A stretch of DNA of 64,000 bases from Powellomyces hirtus (lineage: Eukaryota > Chytridiomycota > Chytridiomycetes > Spizellomycetales > Powellomycetaceae): the NCBI GenBank assembly GCA_025526995.1, contig JAHLKG010000012.1:124001-188000 (forward strand), in the 5' to 3' direction. A model generated the notes under the pieces. The model saw only the letters and a program-made list of their open reading frames with translations. It was not told the DNA's origin and did not search any database. The translations under genes and the position numbers were made by a program. Below, piece by piece: positions 14,115 to 27,114 of this stretch (position 1 is the stretch's first letter; every line of letters starts with the position of its first letter).

Positions 14115-15189
14115 TCAAACGCCCGAAAAATTAACGTGGGGACATTTCGTCATCGTCTCTCCCTCGGGCGTGACATACGCCGCCGTCAATCCTCCATCCA
14201 CCACAAAATCCGTGCCCGTGATAAAACTCGATTCATCGGAAGCGAGGAACAGCGCCGCATTGGCCTGTTCGATGGCTTCGCCGAATCGGCCCATGGGAAC
14301 ATGCACAAGTCGTCGTTGCTTTTTGTCTTCCGTGTTAAGAAAGTCCATGAGAAGCGGCGTGCGAATGGGGCCCGGGCACAGCGCGTTGAAGCGGATATTT
14401 TCGCGTGCGTGGATGACGGCGAGTTCGCGGCTGGGAGGGACAAATGGGGAGAGATAATTAGCATAATTGGTTAAAGAAGTGGATGAGAAAGGAAGGGGAA
14501 ACGTACGTCATTGCCAACACAGCGCCCTTGGAAGTCGTATCTAACCCGCAGAAACAAAGGCACGTTAAATTCAAACACTATCTCATTTGCAAACCTCTTA
14601 TCCGAGGGCGCAAACTTACAAGCCAACTGGGGAGTCGCCGCGCCCCTCACCGCCACAAAGCTCGCCGTATTAATCACACTCCCGCCTCCCGCTCTCCTCA
14701 ACGCCGGCAACGCATGTTTGCATCCCCACCACACACCCTTGACGTTGATCTGCATCGTCAAATCCCACACCTTCTCCTCGGTCGTCTCCGCATTGTCGTC
14801 TGCCGAATGCATGATCCCGGCATTGTTGAACACGATATGCAGCGCGCCAAACTCCCGCTCCGCAAACGCCACGGCGGCCGCAACGTCGGCTTCCTGTCCA
14901 ACATCGACTTTGACGAATTTGGCAGACGACGGGTAGGCGGACGTGATGCGCTCGACGGCAACGACACCCGCTTTTTCGTTGATGTCGGCGCATACAACTT
15001 TACAACCTTCGCGTGCGAACAGGAATGAAGCCTCGAGACCGATGCCGCTAGGGAATGGAGAGAAGAGATGCGAGAATAAATAAATGAACAGAAACGAACA
15101 TCTCTCACTTCTCCTCACTGTGACAAATGCAGTACATACCTTCCAGCGCCGGTAATCAGCGCAACCTTGTTCTCAAGGCGTCCTGGCAT
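14115..15189 (-). CDS. classical short-chain dehydrogenase/reductase (SDR)
   Basis: Exons 15140-15189, 14620-15047, 14507-14540 and 14115-14430 join to 275 aa. The Rossmann nucleotide motif TGAGSGIG is created across the first splice junction. Next come the acidic end of strand 2 (VVCADIN, pointing to NAD rather than NADP), the NNAG motif (FNNAGIM), the catalytic Ser in VINTASF and the catalytic YxxxK in YTTSK, again created across a junction. The structural PGPIRTPLL follows, then the C-terminal FITGTDFVVDGG. All catalytic residues are present, so the enzyme should be active. The family oxidises or reduces alcohols and ketones; the substrate is unknown. The third exon is only 34 nt. Confidence 0.9.
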
Positions 15190-15811
15190 GTCGTTTTTCC
15201 TTGCTGTGAGTAGGTAGGTTTTGGTAAATATTGCAGTCCGTGCTTGCGATAAACCAAGATGACTGTGAACTGTTTTCTGCACACCCAAGTGGCGGTGAAT
15301 TGAAAAGTGCGACGCGCGCGCGTGACGTGAAGGGTCCAATCATGGAATGTTCGACTCAGATAAAGAATTCCCACTGGCGCATTTCCGGATCGCCAAGATT
15401 GTTTTCAAAACTCGTAAACGAGGTTGGAAGAAAGCTTTATATTGGAGAGTGAATTTGTACAGAGGAGATGGGCGGAGGACAATGTGGGGGTGAATGGAGC
15501 AAATGGAAGCGATTTTGCTGCAAAGCCGACGCCCGTGCTAACGAGAGAGAGGGAGGGAGAAAACCCCTGTATGAAGACTAAATGAATCTGTGCCAACAGC
15601 CAACTATCAATTTTCGAATTCAAGACGTTGCACATCGATGATTCTGCTTGAAGATTCATTATATTGGACCGAATTTGTATGGTCTACAAAAAAAAATGTC
15701 TATGTGTTACGCACACCGTGGTATAACTAACAAAATTGCCTAAGGAAAGATATCTATATATACGACGACTCCATGTCATAAGACACGATTTTAATTTGAA
15801 TGGCTCGGTGA
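15190..15811. other. intergenic region, no gene seen
   Basis: This holds the promoter side of the SDR gene and the 3' flank of the zinc-finger gene at 15812. Composition is AT-richer than the flanking genes, and no feature is recognised. Confidence 0.45.
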
Positions 15812-17602
<1,791 letters not shown>

Positions 17603-18477
17603 TGCACTGGGTTAGACGAGAAGGGAGGGGCCCTGGGAGGGGGGGTTGTTGGTGGGGCGTCGGTGGGAGATAGCAAGGTGGACAACAAAGAACGTGGGAG
17701 GTTGGTGGTTGCAAGGTGAGCTCTGGAGCGGAGAAGGGAGTCCGTTAGTCAACGGGGTGCGTGTGTAGCGCAAGTTATATCTATCCCGTACTCGAGTCCT
17801 ACCTAGAGTAGCTACTGGCACTACGGTATCTACTATCTACTTTCTACAAAGACTTTCTACTACGGGTGCAGTACTTGCCTGCCTGCGAGTGCCTGAGTGC
17901 CTGGGTTGTTTCCTTGGCCAGTGAGTGAGTGGACAGACTGTGTTGCCGTGCGTAACCGAATGGGCGTTTGCGTTGCCGCGTTTGCTCTTTTTCTTTGAAT
18001 TCTTCCGTCCGTTTTTTGCGCGTTTCTGCGCGGCCTCTCTCTGCCTCAATAGTACGCGCGTGTCTGGACATGCGGACACTCGCGCCACACACAGCCCATC
18101 CACGTGTGCGCCGCCACAGCCACATCCACAAGCCACATGTCCCCGCGCGTTGTTGGGCGTGTAGACTCTCAAGCTGATCGATCAGGGGGCCAGTGGCCTG
18201 CCTGGGCACTCATTGTACAGCAACCCACAAACAGATCATGTCGGTGCTAGATCAGGTTGGAACAGCCGGCGCACAGATGTGCAGGAGGATGGTCAGATGC
18301 ACCACGTATCGAGTCTACTAGCATTGGGGTAGCGGTTGGGTGCGAAGTTTTGAGCACGCATAACAGAGTGGCAGTCTCGCTAGTAAATGCTGGATACGCA
18401 TCATCATATACAAGAAAAGAGCACAAAACAGTTCAACGCAAAAGTCCGTCATTGTAGAAACATGGTTCAAATCAGAA
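17603..18477. promoter_or_regulatory. divergent promoter region, Sfp1-like (-) and zinc-knuckle gene (+)
   Basis: No supported gene lies here. A TGCCTG/GAGTGCCTGAGTGCC minor repeat sits at 17876-17905. The promoter role is inferred from orientation only. Confidence 0.4.
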
Positions 18478-19202
18478 ATGACCAACTTCAAAAGTCCCAT
18501 CGCGTCACGTCACGCCCCACATTCCCACGCTTCTCACAAACTATTTGCCATGCAACATATCGGCGCACCCTCCAACATCTCCCTGGTCTCACCCTCAACA
18601 TCCAACAATCTGCCACCCACCGTCGTCAAGCCATGCACCGCATGCGGCAAAAGCACACACAAACGAAGTACCTCCAAACTCTGTCCCCGCAACAAGAAAC
18701 TCGTGGGAACTACAGCACGGGGAGCTGGTCGACGGTAAACGAGTTGAGCGATACTCTGAAAAAAAGCCACACCGGATCTCTCTCCTTACGTGTTTTGGTT
18801 CTTTGGCGGTGGCGCTCCAGTTTGAAAAATACCACAGTCGCCCAACCGGTTATTCGCTCGCCACCGCGCAACAACGACATTTACACTCCTCCGACTCCCG
18901 CTTTCATGCGCGCGCTTGGACGCAACCCACAACAACCACAGACATCACATACCCTCTTCAAATCCGAAACACAACCACAACCACTGTCCATCAAACCGGA
19001 AGCAAGTGCACAACCATCGCCCCCCGCGCCAGAACCCCCGTCATCCGGTAATCATACACACACAGACGTCTCCGGGACCACGCCGACGCCGACAAACAGT
19101 GGCTGGGCAACCAAAAAACGAGGTCGGGTGGACGATGAGTGGGAAGACGTTAAGCGGCGGCGGGTGGGGCAACCAGACGAGTTGAGAGGATACGGCACAT
19201 GA
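18478..19202 (+). CDS. small zinc-knuckle (CX2CX4HX7C) protein, function unknown
   Basis: Two exons, 18478-18734 and 18821-19202, join in phase to about 212 aa with a typical GTAAAC...CTCCAG intron. The N-terminal part contains KPCTACGKSTHKRSTSKLC followed by PRNKK. This is a CCHC-like arrangement (C-x2-C-x4-H-x7-C) in a basic context, suggesting nucleic-acid or protein binding. The C-terminal half is Pro/Thr/Gln-rich and ends with a bipartite basic cluster (KKRGRV...KRRRV) that could be a nuclear localisation signal. I do not recognise the family. The ATG at 18550 (MQHIGAPSN) is an alternative start. The knuckle resembles the TAF1-type CX2CX4HX6C finger in spacing, but this is only a resemblance. 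Confidence 0.6.
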
Positions 19203-19622
19203 CGCGTATTTACCACTTGTAGTAGTTGCGATAGATGCGCATATGTACATAGTTCAGCGGTTCTACATATTTTGTCCCGTTGACATTGTCTTCTAATCAA
19301 ATCGTCAAGAGTCTCGTTTAGAGCATGTGTTCTTCAGCAGTAAGATGACCGGGTTCGTCATGCACACACCCAATCGATGAAGGCACACAGTCGAGATCCA
19401 TGCGACGCATTGCGTTGAAGATGTAACATCAGATGATTCGCACTGGTATTGATCTACTGGGACAAAGTAGTGAAGATACAAAGGTTGCTAAATGCTAAAA
19501 GGTGTCCGGCAGTGGGATAAAGTAGTTCACTACATTAAATAGATTCACAATGATTGACTTCTTGTGCGCGAGTCTTCTCTCGATGGACCGATGATAGAGT
19601 TGAGATAGAAACAAATTGACTC
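19203..19622. other. intergenic region between convergent genes
   Basis: 3' flanks of the zinc-knuckle gene and the multi-C2H2 gene; no coding signal seen. Confidence 0.45.
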
Positions 19623-21987
19623 TCACATCCGGCGCCTTCTATCCGCAACCACCTGTGTTCTCAGTCTCGCCATCGTCGAGCTGCGGAACCCGGTGCGGGG
19701 GCGATGTTGTGGTTGCTGCTGCTGCTGCCGCTGTTGGCGTTGTTGCTGCTGGCGGGTGGCCGTGGGTGGGGTGTCGCGGGTCGGTGGTAGCTCACCCACC
19801 TCTGTACTCGACCCACGGCTAATGCCGTGGCCAGGCCGATCCCGAGCTCTGTCGCGGCGCCCCGCCTCGTACTTTGCAATCATCCGGTCTCGATCGGGAT
19901 GGTCTCGGAGCGGGCAGAGAAGGCGGTTCGTGCCGCTAAGGTGCATGTCGACTTCGCCCTATTGTCGAACGCAGCATCAGAATTGCACGGGTAAGCATCG
20001 AGCGTTTTACAATTGAGGTAACCAAGTAAATCGACGGGGGCAGATGAGTTGTATTTACGTTGCGAGTGAAAGCGCGCTGGCACAACGGGCAGTACACCAA
20101 CTCGTGTTCTGGGTGATTGTGGGTCGCCTGGTGGTGTCGAAGGCCAGAGACTGTTGTGAACACGCCGGCGCATTTGCGGCATTTGTGGCGGTAGGCCTTG
20201 CAGGCGCGGATGGGGTCGAAGGTTGTGGGAGTGGGGTTGCGGTGGGGTTCTCTCACGGTGCTGTGGTCAGGTAAGGGCGGAACGTAACCCGGTTTCCGTG
20301 TGTCAGAGTTATATGAAGGGAGTACAAATGAGGATGTTGTGTCAGCACTTACGACGACGTGTCAGGGTCTTCACTTTCGGCCGCAGCCAATAAGCGTGCG
20401 AATCCCACACCCCATTCGCCGCGTTCGACTTCCGGTAAGAAAACGCCTTCATCTTCCTCATCTCTACCAAGCAAAGTAACATGGGAGATGTTAGGACTGC
20501 ATCACTTGCGCAATGTCCTACACATCAGGAAGACGTACTCTTCTGAATCCACTTCATATAGCCTAGTGTGGTCGGTATCATCCGATTCGTCGCCTTTGTC
20601 CGCATCCATTGCCGATGATGCGTTGATATCCTCGTCGCTATTGTGAGAGTGGATGTCAGAAGGGTCTCGGTTTTACTGGCTATAAGAGGGGAGTTGCAAC
20701 TTACGACGTGCTGCCTCGACGCTCATGTTGTAGCTGCGGTCTTCCCCCAGAATTCTGCGACGCCGATGCCGATCCCCATGCGCCCCCCTCACCACGCGAA
20801 TGCGCCAACACCCTATGTTTCTGCAGCGCCTCCGCGGTCGGGAATTGGACTTTACAAACACCGCATCTCGCATGGTCAACTGCAAGATGCAGTCGCACGT
20901 CTTCCTCGGTCTCAAACGGCAGTCTGCAGGACGCAAAGGGGCATTTGGAGCTATGGTGTTCCGAGAGGTGTTGATTGAGTTCTAGTTCAGTCTGGGAATT
21001 CCAAGTGCATTTGGGACATGGGTAGTAGTGGAATTGGGTTATGTGTTGCGAGAGGATGATTTTGGTTGGGAAGGCTTCTTCGCATAGCGAGCATTGGTGG
21101 CGGTGGGTGTTCTGGAAGTGGGTTGCCAGTCTCTCGTCGGTGTCGAAAGAAATGTTGCATTGTTGGCATCGAAGACGGTGAAGAGCGGCGGTGCCGTTGT
21201 GCTCGACACTAAGTTGGTCGGTGTGTGACATGCGGTCCGGTACTTGGAACTCGATAAGATCATCCTGATGTTTCGCACAGCGCTGGTCACTGTGTGAGAA
21301 GACGTCCCGTACTTCAAGCTTAATGAGATCATCGCGGTATTCCTCAACGTGCTGGTCCCTCTCCGCTCTGTAGTCCCGCTCTTTGCACGATGTCGGTCCA
21401 TTGCAGACTGCCTGGTGCGTATGCCTCAACCGCTCGATCGGAAACCCGTCCTTGCAATACCGACATCGATAATGATGGTTGGAGCGGATGTGCTCATCCA
21501 AGTGGTCCCGGTTCGCACAGTCCCGTTTGCACTGATCCCAGCGGTAGCATTTCGGGCTATAATGAAACTTCTCCTCATGTATCTCCCTCAACTCGGCGCT
21601 GTCCATATGGAACCAGCAATATCGACACGGGTGGAGGTGATGTGTCTCTTGATGCTGATCGTACTCCTCTTTAGTGTAGCAGTCGATTAGGCAGACGGGG
21701 CACTGCCATCCGTGCACTGCTCGCCGGTGTTTGGACAAGAGGCGCAAGCTCTCGAAACCAAATAGGCAGAGTCGACAGGGGAAACGGTGGCGCAGGCGCA
21801 TGTGATGGGCAATGTCGTCCTCGTTGGCAAAAGTGAGGCGGCATTGGGAGCATAGGAGGTCCGCGGTAGGTGTTGATAGGTGTTTTGAACGGCGTTTAAG
21901 TGGAAAGAAGGCGGTATCGTTGGGCGAGGCGTGGGACGAATGGGAAGGCGTTGCAGACGGTGGTTCGGAATGCGTTTCTTCGACCAT
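19623..21987 (-). CDS. multi-C2H2 zinc-finger protein with internal repeats (5 exons)
   Basis: Exons 20705-21987, 20539-20637, 20353-20463, 20059-20260 and 19623-19958 join in frame to about 676 aa. The first 430 residues hold roughly ten irregular C2H2 units such as CSQCRLTFANEDDIAHH, CRLCLFGFESLRLLSKH, CPVCLIDCYTKEEYDQH and CSLCEEAFPTKIILSQH. Many have short inter-finger spacing, as seen in fungal 'C2H2 array' proteins. Two more fingers sit in exon 4 (CRKCAGVFTTVSGLRHH and CPLCQRAF). Between the two finger clusters of the first exon is a short duplicated segment (DDLIKLEVRDVFSHSDQ / DDLIEFQVPDRMSHTDQ). Exons 2-3 are acidic (DEDIN..., DEEDEG) and could be an activation region. The C-terminus is Arg/Gln-rich. 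Probably nuclear; targets unknown. The gene is divergent from the ICMT gene. Confidence 0.8.
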
Positions 21988-22419
21988 TGCAAAGGTAGGT
22001 ATAGAGTGGGGTTTGGTCGTTGGGCCTATCGCTGGTTCCCACAGTTTGCTGAAGGGTGAGAGGTCGGAATTGCGGGTTTGCGAGTTGTGTGGGTTGAGAA
22101 TGGTGTTCCAATTTCCAAATCTCCAAACCATTCGAAAGTGGGAGAGTTGAGAGGTTTCAAAAGGACGATACAACTAACAACTTTAGGAAACGAACGCGTA
22201 CAAATGGATTGGCTGATCGGATTACGAGATACACGTGCTGTGACAAGCGTTGGGAACCTCCGTCGCTCTTCTCCAACAGCTCCGCCTACAGAATTCTCGT
22301 CTCATGAAAGCCCCCCTCATTTCCATCACCAGCGAAAACTCTGCAACACCCTCGACTAACTTATCGAGCCACACCGAATTTTCCATCGACGGCTATTCCA
22401 CTCTTCTTGTATCCGAAAC
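21988..22419. promoter_or_regulatory. divergent promoter between multi-C2H2 gene and ICMT gene
   Basis: A 432-nt spacer between two translation starts pointing away from each other. No specific regulatory motif is claimed. Confidence 0.4.
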
Positions 22420-23247
22420 ATGTCGCCCAACAGCTCGCCAGGGAGGGCTGCGCGGTCGCCGCGGCAGAGGACCGAGTCGGAGTCTGGAAAGCGGTCACGG
22501 CATGCACCAGCCCATATCAATAATAGCTTAGGATTCCCACTGCTCACCACCGAACATACCCCTCAAAATGTTGCGCTGAATGCATTTGGACTGGGCGTGC
22601 TTGCAGGATTGGGGATCGCGCTGAGATGGACCGAATGCATGTCGCTTGCCACGACTGCTTACTGTGTCCTGGCGTCGGTTGGATTGATTCTGGAATACAT
22701 TACTCGCGCAATGTTGAAACAGGAACAAGGCTTGAAGTGTAGGGTCTCATTACCAATTGTGTGCCATGCGATATTTGCAGTGAGGAGCTAACGCCGTCCT
22801 GCTCCTCTCAGCTTTCGTGATAGGCGGGAAACACAGAGACAACCTCTTTCTGTATCTTGGTCCGATAGAGTATGCTCTCCGCTGGATGCTTTTCCCTACG
22901 ATATCACACCTTACAGCAGTGAGTTCAGTTGGTGAGGGCACACGATGACGACATGTCGCACATCATCGACCAATACCAGGTTCACTTAACGTGTTTGGTT
23001 CGTTAGGTGTGATTCTAGCGATTGCCGCGCAAAATGTCCGCACGTTCTCGCTGATTGGTCTTGGCTCATCGCCACAAGATAGGTATGAGAAGCGGTCGGG
23101 ATATATGATCGCGTTGCGTTGCATCGGAGATCTGACTCTCAACTGTGGTTTAGATCCGCGCTACGCATCGCTCGTCTCGCTCTCCGCGGCTGGCAAATCA
23201 GTATCCAAATCGTGCTGTGCAACCCACTCTGCCTCGCCGGACAATGC
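22420..23247 (+). repeat. degenerate upstream ICMT repeat unit (tandem gene duplication)
   Basis: This unit aligns with the first 60 percent of the downstream ICMT, with conserved intron positions (phases 1, 1, 2). It has lost the SAM-binding RHPSY motif and stops being ICMT-like where the next unit begins. It is inactive as a methyltransferase by sequence. Confidence 0.7.
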
Positions 23248-24226
23248 ATGTTTGGAACAGCATCGTCGCCAGGCCGATCACAACCCGAAAGCGGACTGGG
23301 TCCCCTTGGACTGCCAATATTCGACGGCCACCATACGCCGCAGAACATTGCCGCGCATGCCTATCTCCTCGGATGCCTGCACGGATTCGGAGTAGGGCTA
23401 GGATTCTGTTCGACGGATTTCCGGGGGCTGGGCTTCTTTGTGGGCTCGTTGGCTTTGTTCCATGTGTTGGAATACCTCTGTACTGCCATGTACCGGTCCG
23501 ATGTCAAGATGAGTGGTAAGACGCAAGCAAGATGCACCAAGATTGTTAATGCTGGATACTAACTGCTTGCTGTCACATTTCAGCATTCTTGTTGAACAAT
23601 GGCCGAGAATATCAGATGGCCATGGCAGCGGGCGTGGTGGAATACTTTGTGTGGTACTTTGTGTACCCGCCAATGAATGCCTTCCGGTGGTGGAACTGGA
23701 TAGGTGCGTCGGCTGGAATGCATCGTCTTTTTGCATTTTTTTCCTCACTCCCTGATGAGATGTGCTGACTGACCCGATGGTTCTTCAACACAGCCCTCAT
23801 GGGAATGGTCGCGGCGCAATACCTCCGTTCGGCAGCCATGATCACGGCCGGATCCAATTTCACACACCTCATCGCCGCCGAAAAGGACCCGTCACATACT
23901 CTGGTCACCACGGGGATCTACGCGTATGTTTTTACCCACGCGTTTTGCGCACTCACACCATCTACCTCCAAGGCTAACCATACCTTGTCGCCACAAAAAC
24001 CCACAGCACGTTTCGCCACCCCTCCTACACTGCATTCTACTACTGGGCCGTGTGCACCCAACTCACCGCCAACAACCCATTCTGCTCCCTCGCCTTTTCC
24101 CTCGCCCTCTACAAATTCTTCCGCGACCGCATCATATACGAGGAACGTACACTGATCGAGTTCTTTGGAGACGAGTACGAGAGGTACATCAAGACGGCGA
24201 AAGTCTGGATACCATATATAGAATAG
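22420..24226 (+). CDS. isoprenylcysteine carboxyl methyltransferase (Ste14/ICMT) fused to a decayed tandem copy
   Basis: The catalytic unit is 23248-23515, 23584-23703, 23794-23923 and 24007-24226 (245 aa). It is multi-pass. It shows HTLVTTGIYA, TFRHPSYTAFYYW, NPF and FFRDRIIYEERTLIEFFG, then YERYIKTAKVWIPYI, all ICMT hallmarks. ICMT methylates the C-terminal prenylcysteine of CaaX proteins (Ras, a-factor-like) in the ER membrane. Upstream, exons 22420-22738, 22812-22931, 23007-23082 and 23154-23247 encode a second ICMT-like repeat (LGFPLLTTEHTPQNVALNAF versus LGLPIFDGHHTPQNIAAHAY). Its three introns occupy the same places and phases. This copy keeps GWQISIQIVLCNP but lacks an intact RHPSY and the whole C-terminal EE region. 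It runs in frame into the downstream unit, predicting a 448-aa fusion. Separate transcription from 23248 is the alternative. Confidence 0.82.
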
Positions 24227-24354
24227 AAAAAAAATGACAAGAAACACTACATACCACACAAAACATTGTCTGTCGCCACACACCACGCACACATACACAC
24301 ATGCATAGAGAAGAGAGGAGGGGAGGGGGGGATGTTGCTGGGTCTCAGTTTGTT

Positions 24355-25771
24355 TCAATTGCCGTACAATCTAAATATTTTACTCATGCCTTCGTATACA
24401 CCGAATGTCACGCAAGTGCCGGGGAGAACCCGCACAATGTTGATGCCCATGCCTTTATAGAAGCCTCCTATCGCTTCGTTTCTAAGATGAGCGATGGAGA
24501 CGGATGAGCGCCCTGGTGACTTTTGAATTAATAGTATGCTCTCGCCCATACCTATAGATCGTCTTGACAGTCCCAATCACACCATTGTACAACGTATTTT
24601 CATGTCCAATCTGGGATTGCAGGCGCGACCGCAGCACTTGGTACGGGTACGTGCAGACGGTGGCAAAGATTTTGGACGTTGCGGCCATGGTGATGTATTC
24701 GAGCGTGTCCTGCAAATCCCTCATGAGTGTTAACAGGACATATCTCAAGGAGCCCTGCGTGTTTTGTTCTGCCTTGTACCATTTTATTCACGTCCTTCTT
24801 CCCCTTCATCGAGTTCATTCGCAGTTTCTTCATTTCCTCGTAGGCCATAAACTGCAACGCGCCGTGGGAGACGCCAAAGAAGGCCGGGATCATGCCCTTG
24901 TAAAAGCCGCGGAGACCTTCTTCTCTCCACATGCGTGTCAGGCCATCTACAAGTACCCACCCAAAGGGGTCACACGTCCGTTACTCAATTGCCACAATAA
25001 ACCCCGTGACAAATGGTGTGCGGCTTCTATCTCATACCAGCCAAGCTCCTATACGCCCCCACATCTGCGGCCCGTGTCGCACACATGCGGGTTTTGACGA
25101 CCCAAAACGGATTAGTGCAGACAGCGGTTAGTGCACCTGAGTGGGTTGGGTTGGAATATTAGGCGTGGATGAAGAGCGGAAAGTACTGGGATTTTTTTGG
25201 GGGGGCCAAACCTGCCTCAGCGGACGCTAGGAGATGCTGAGCGGCCCCGAGCTGCTCGTTAGGGTTCTCCCTCATCCAGTCTTTGATGATCGTGTACCTA
25301 GAACGTTGCGAGGAAACATACCCGGGTGAGTGGAAATTGTGCGGGCATGCATCACATCCAGTAGTCAATCTCCCAAGAGAAACATCCAGAAAAAGCGGAT
25401 GAGGTACCATACCACCAAAAATACATCCCCCATGACGCCGTCGCCCCCGCAAAGTTCGGAGAAACTCCGCGGTAAAGGCCGCGAATCCCGCCCTCATTCT
25501 TCCATATACTCGCAAACGTCTCTGATGTCGACAGCCGAGTTTTGGATGCATTCACTGTACCATTCAATCATAAATTTCGATTAGAAAAAAACCTCCAGCT
25601 CTAGACTAGTTGTATAGAATGATAATATGAAAACTTGCATTGGAATCGCGTCTTGACCAGGTCCATGGGGTGAAGCAGCACTGTAGAGACGGCACCCGCC
25701 GTAAACCCGGCGAGAGCCTGGTCGGTTGCGATGTTGCCGGTGAATGTCTTTTTGGGTTGTTGTGACGGCAT
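24355..25771 (-). CDS. mitochondrial carrier, FAD/folate type (Flx1/SLC25A32-like)
   Basis: Seven exons (25639-25771, 25413-25554, 25212-25297, 25038-25136, 24780-24946, 24552-24709, 24355-24481) join to 303 aa, the normal length for the family. The three carrier signatures are [20 protein letters not shown] and [11 protein letters not shown]. The aromatic residues in the second and third signatures, plus [14 protein letters not shown] and [15 protein letters not shown], are typical of the SLC25A32/Flx1 branch. That branch moves FAD or folates across the inner membrane. Membrane helices come in three pairs. The first intron has a GC donor (GCAAGT). Only that donor keeps the frame, since the GT nearby does not. 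The gene is divergent from the membrane-protein gene at 25916. Confidence 0.92.
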
Positions 25772-25915
25772 TGTGTTGAAAAGTGCGGGTCAGTTCCAGT
25801 CGGAAAGAAATCGAAGCTTTGGACTTCGAAGAACAACACAAAAAGAAGTGTGACACGACGCGGCTTTTGAATTTCTTGACGATCTTGACATTTACCCATT
25901 CATCCCACTGACAGC

Positions 25916-26566
25916 ATGTCACCCAAACGAGCGAAACAACCCAACGGAGTACCAAGCAAACACAGCACCCAACCCGGCACGTCCGAACATGAGCCGCTCC
26001 TCGACCTCTCCGAAGACGAGCAGTGGCGCATCGTGAACGAAACGGGTCTCCTGCACAAACTCACGTCCGAGTCCCGGCCCACCGTGCCCGGGGGTGGTCA
26101 AAGCTACGGCGGGCCCACCTTTTCCGAAGACTACCTCTTCCAAGCGATCCTCCTCACGATCCCGCTCACGACTCTCCACGGGTTTCTCGAATACGTGGTT
26201 CATTTCCAATTCGGGTTTCTCAATGAATTCACTGTGGCGCACGTGTTGACGCGGCAGGTGCCGCTGGCCCCGGCGTTAGCGCTGTTTATCTACCTGACGA
26301 GCCGGGTGAAGCATATGCTGGTTGTGCAGGTGGCGTTTTTGGTGCTGAGTGTGGTGTGTGGATGTATGTTGATTTACCTGTCGGCTGATGAACCGGCGTT
26401 TGGGGAGATGCTGCGGACGCCCGGGTTGGCGGTGCTGTGGATCTATTTTGTGATTCAGATGAGGTTGGGGGTTGCGGTGGTTAGCTTGGTGGCGACTTTG
26501 CTGTACTATCATCGAGATTGGTTTCGCTTTGGCGGGGAAATGAAACGGGGCTTTAGTGAACTGTAA
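25916..26566 (+). CDS. four-helix membrane protein, fungal DUF7719-like
   Basis: A single exon of 216 aa. About 75 hydrophilic residues lead into four predicted membrane segments: around AILLTIPLTTLHGFLEYVV, PLAPALALFIYLT, VVQVAFLVLSVVCGCMLIYL and LGVAVVSLVATLLYY. The pattern resembles a fungal-specific family I know as DUF7719: a leading helix ending L(H/E)..V, a proline-led second helix, a Q..FL..S..CG..LI helix, then PGLAVLWIY. Its function is not known. The call rests on pattern memory, so treat the family name as tentative; the membrane topology is clear. The gene shares a 144-nt promoter with the carrier gene. Confidence 0.65.
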   Translation: MSPKRAKQPNGVPSKHSTQPGTSEHEPLLDLSEDEQWRIVNETGLLHKLTSESRPTVPGGGQSYGGPTFSEDYLFQAILLTIPLTTLHGFLEYVVHFQFGFLNEFTVAHVLTRQVPLAPALALFIYLTSRVKHMLVVQVAFLVLSVVCGCMLIYLSADEPAFGEMLRTPGLAVLWIYFVIQMRLGVAVVSLVATLLYYHRDWFRFGGEMKRGFSEL

Positions 26567-27114
26567 TCGCAATGTTCTGATACTGTTCTGTTGATCTGGC
26601 GCTTCAAGCCTTTGTAATGGCTCCTCCGCGGAATGTGCATAACCAATGTACATGGTCTACCATAGCACCGTCGCATAAACGTCCTCGCAAAGAACACATC
26701 CTACTGAGTTTCTGGAGTACGTGCAATGCCTGCTATGTATTGAAGAATACTGGGTACTACAAGTGCAAGAAGGGCAAGATTTACTCGTACATAAGACCAT
26801 AATTCTGTTCCTGCCCTAGTAACAGATTTCCTGAGCCTTCCGTATGTACACGTTGTGGAGAAGGTTCTCGTTTTTTTCGGATGCTGCGCCTAAGCATGTT
26901 ATATCTCTGTCGCTATATATTTCAACGGCCGGTCGTGGCTTGCTGTACGAGGAATAGTTTCAGTCTCGTGTTATGAGGCGTGCCTGTAAAATAAGCTGCA
27001 CAATACATACCTTTCGGAGGTGATTGAAAACCTTCGCTTTGAACCAAGTTCGATCATGTGGCTCGTAAGATCCGGTTGCCTGATTGAGTCTGAAGGAGGA
27101 CCCGCAACGGAGTG
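26567..27114. other. intergenic region, no gene seen
   Basis: 3' flanks of the DUF7719-like gene (+) and the ERH gene (-). AT-richer than the genes; no coding frame recognised. Confidence 0.45.

Noticed and set aside
18440..18480. tRNA-like B box (GGTTCAAATC)
   Set aside because: No matching A box or acceptor stem can be formed upstream.
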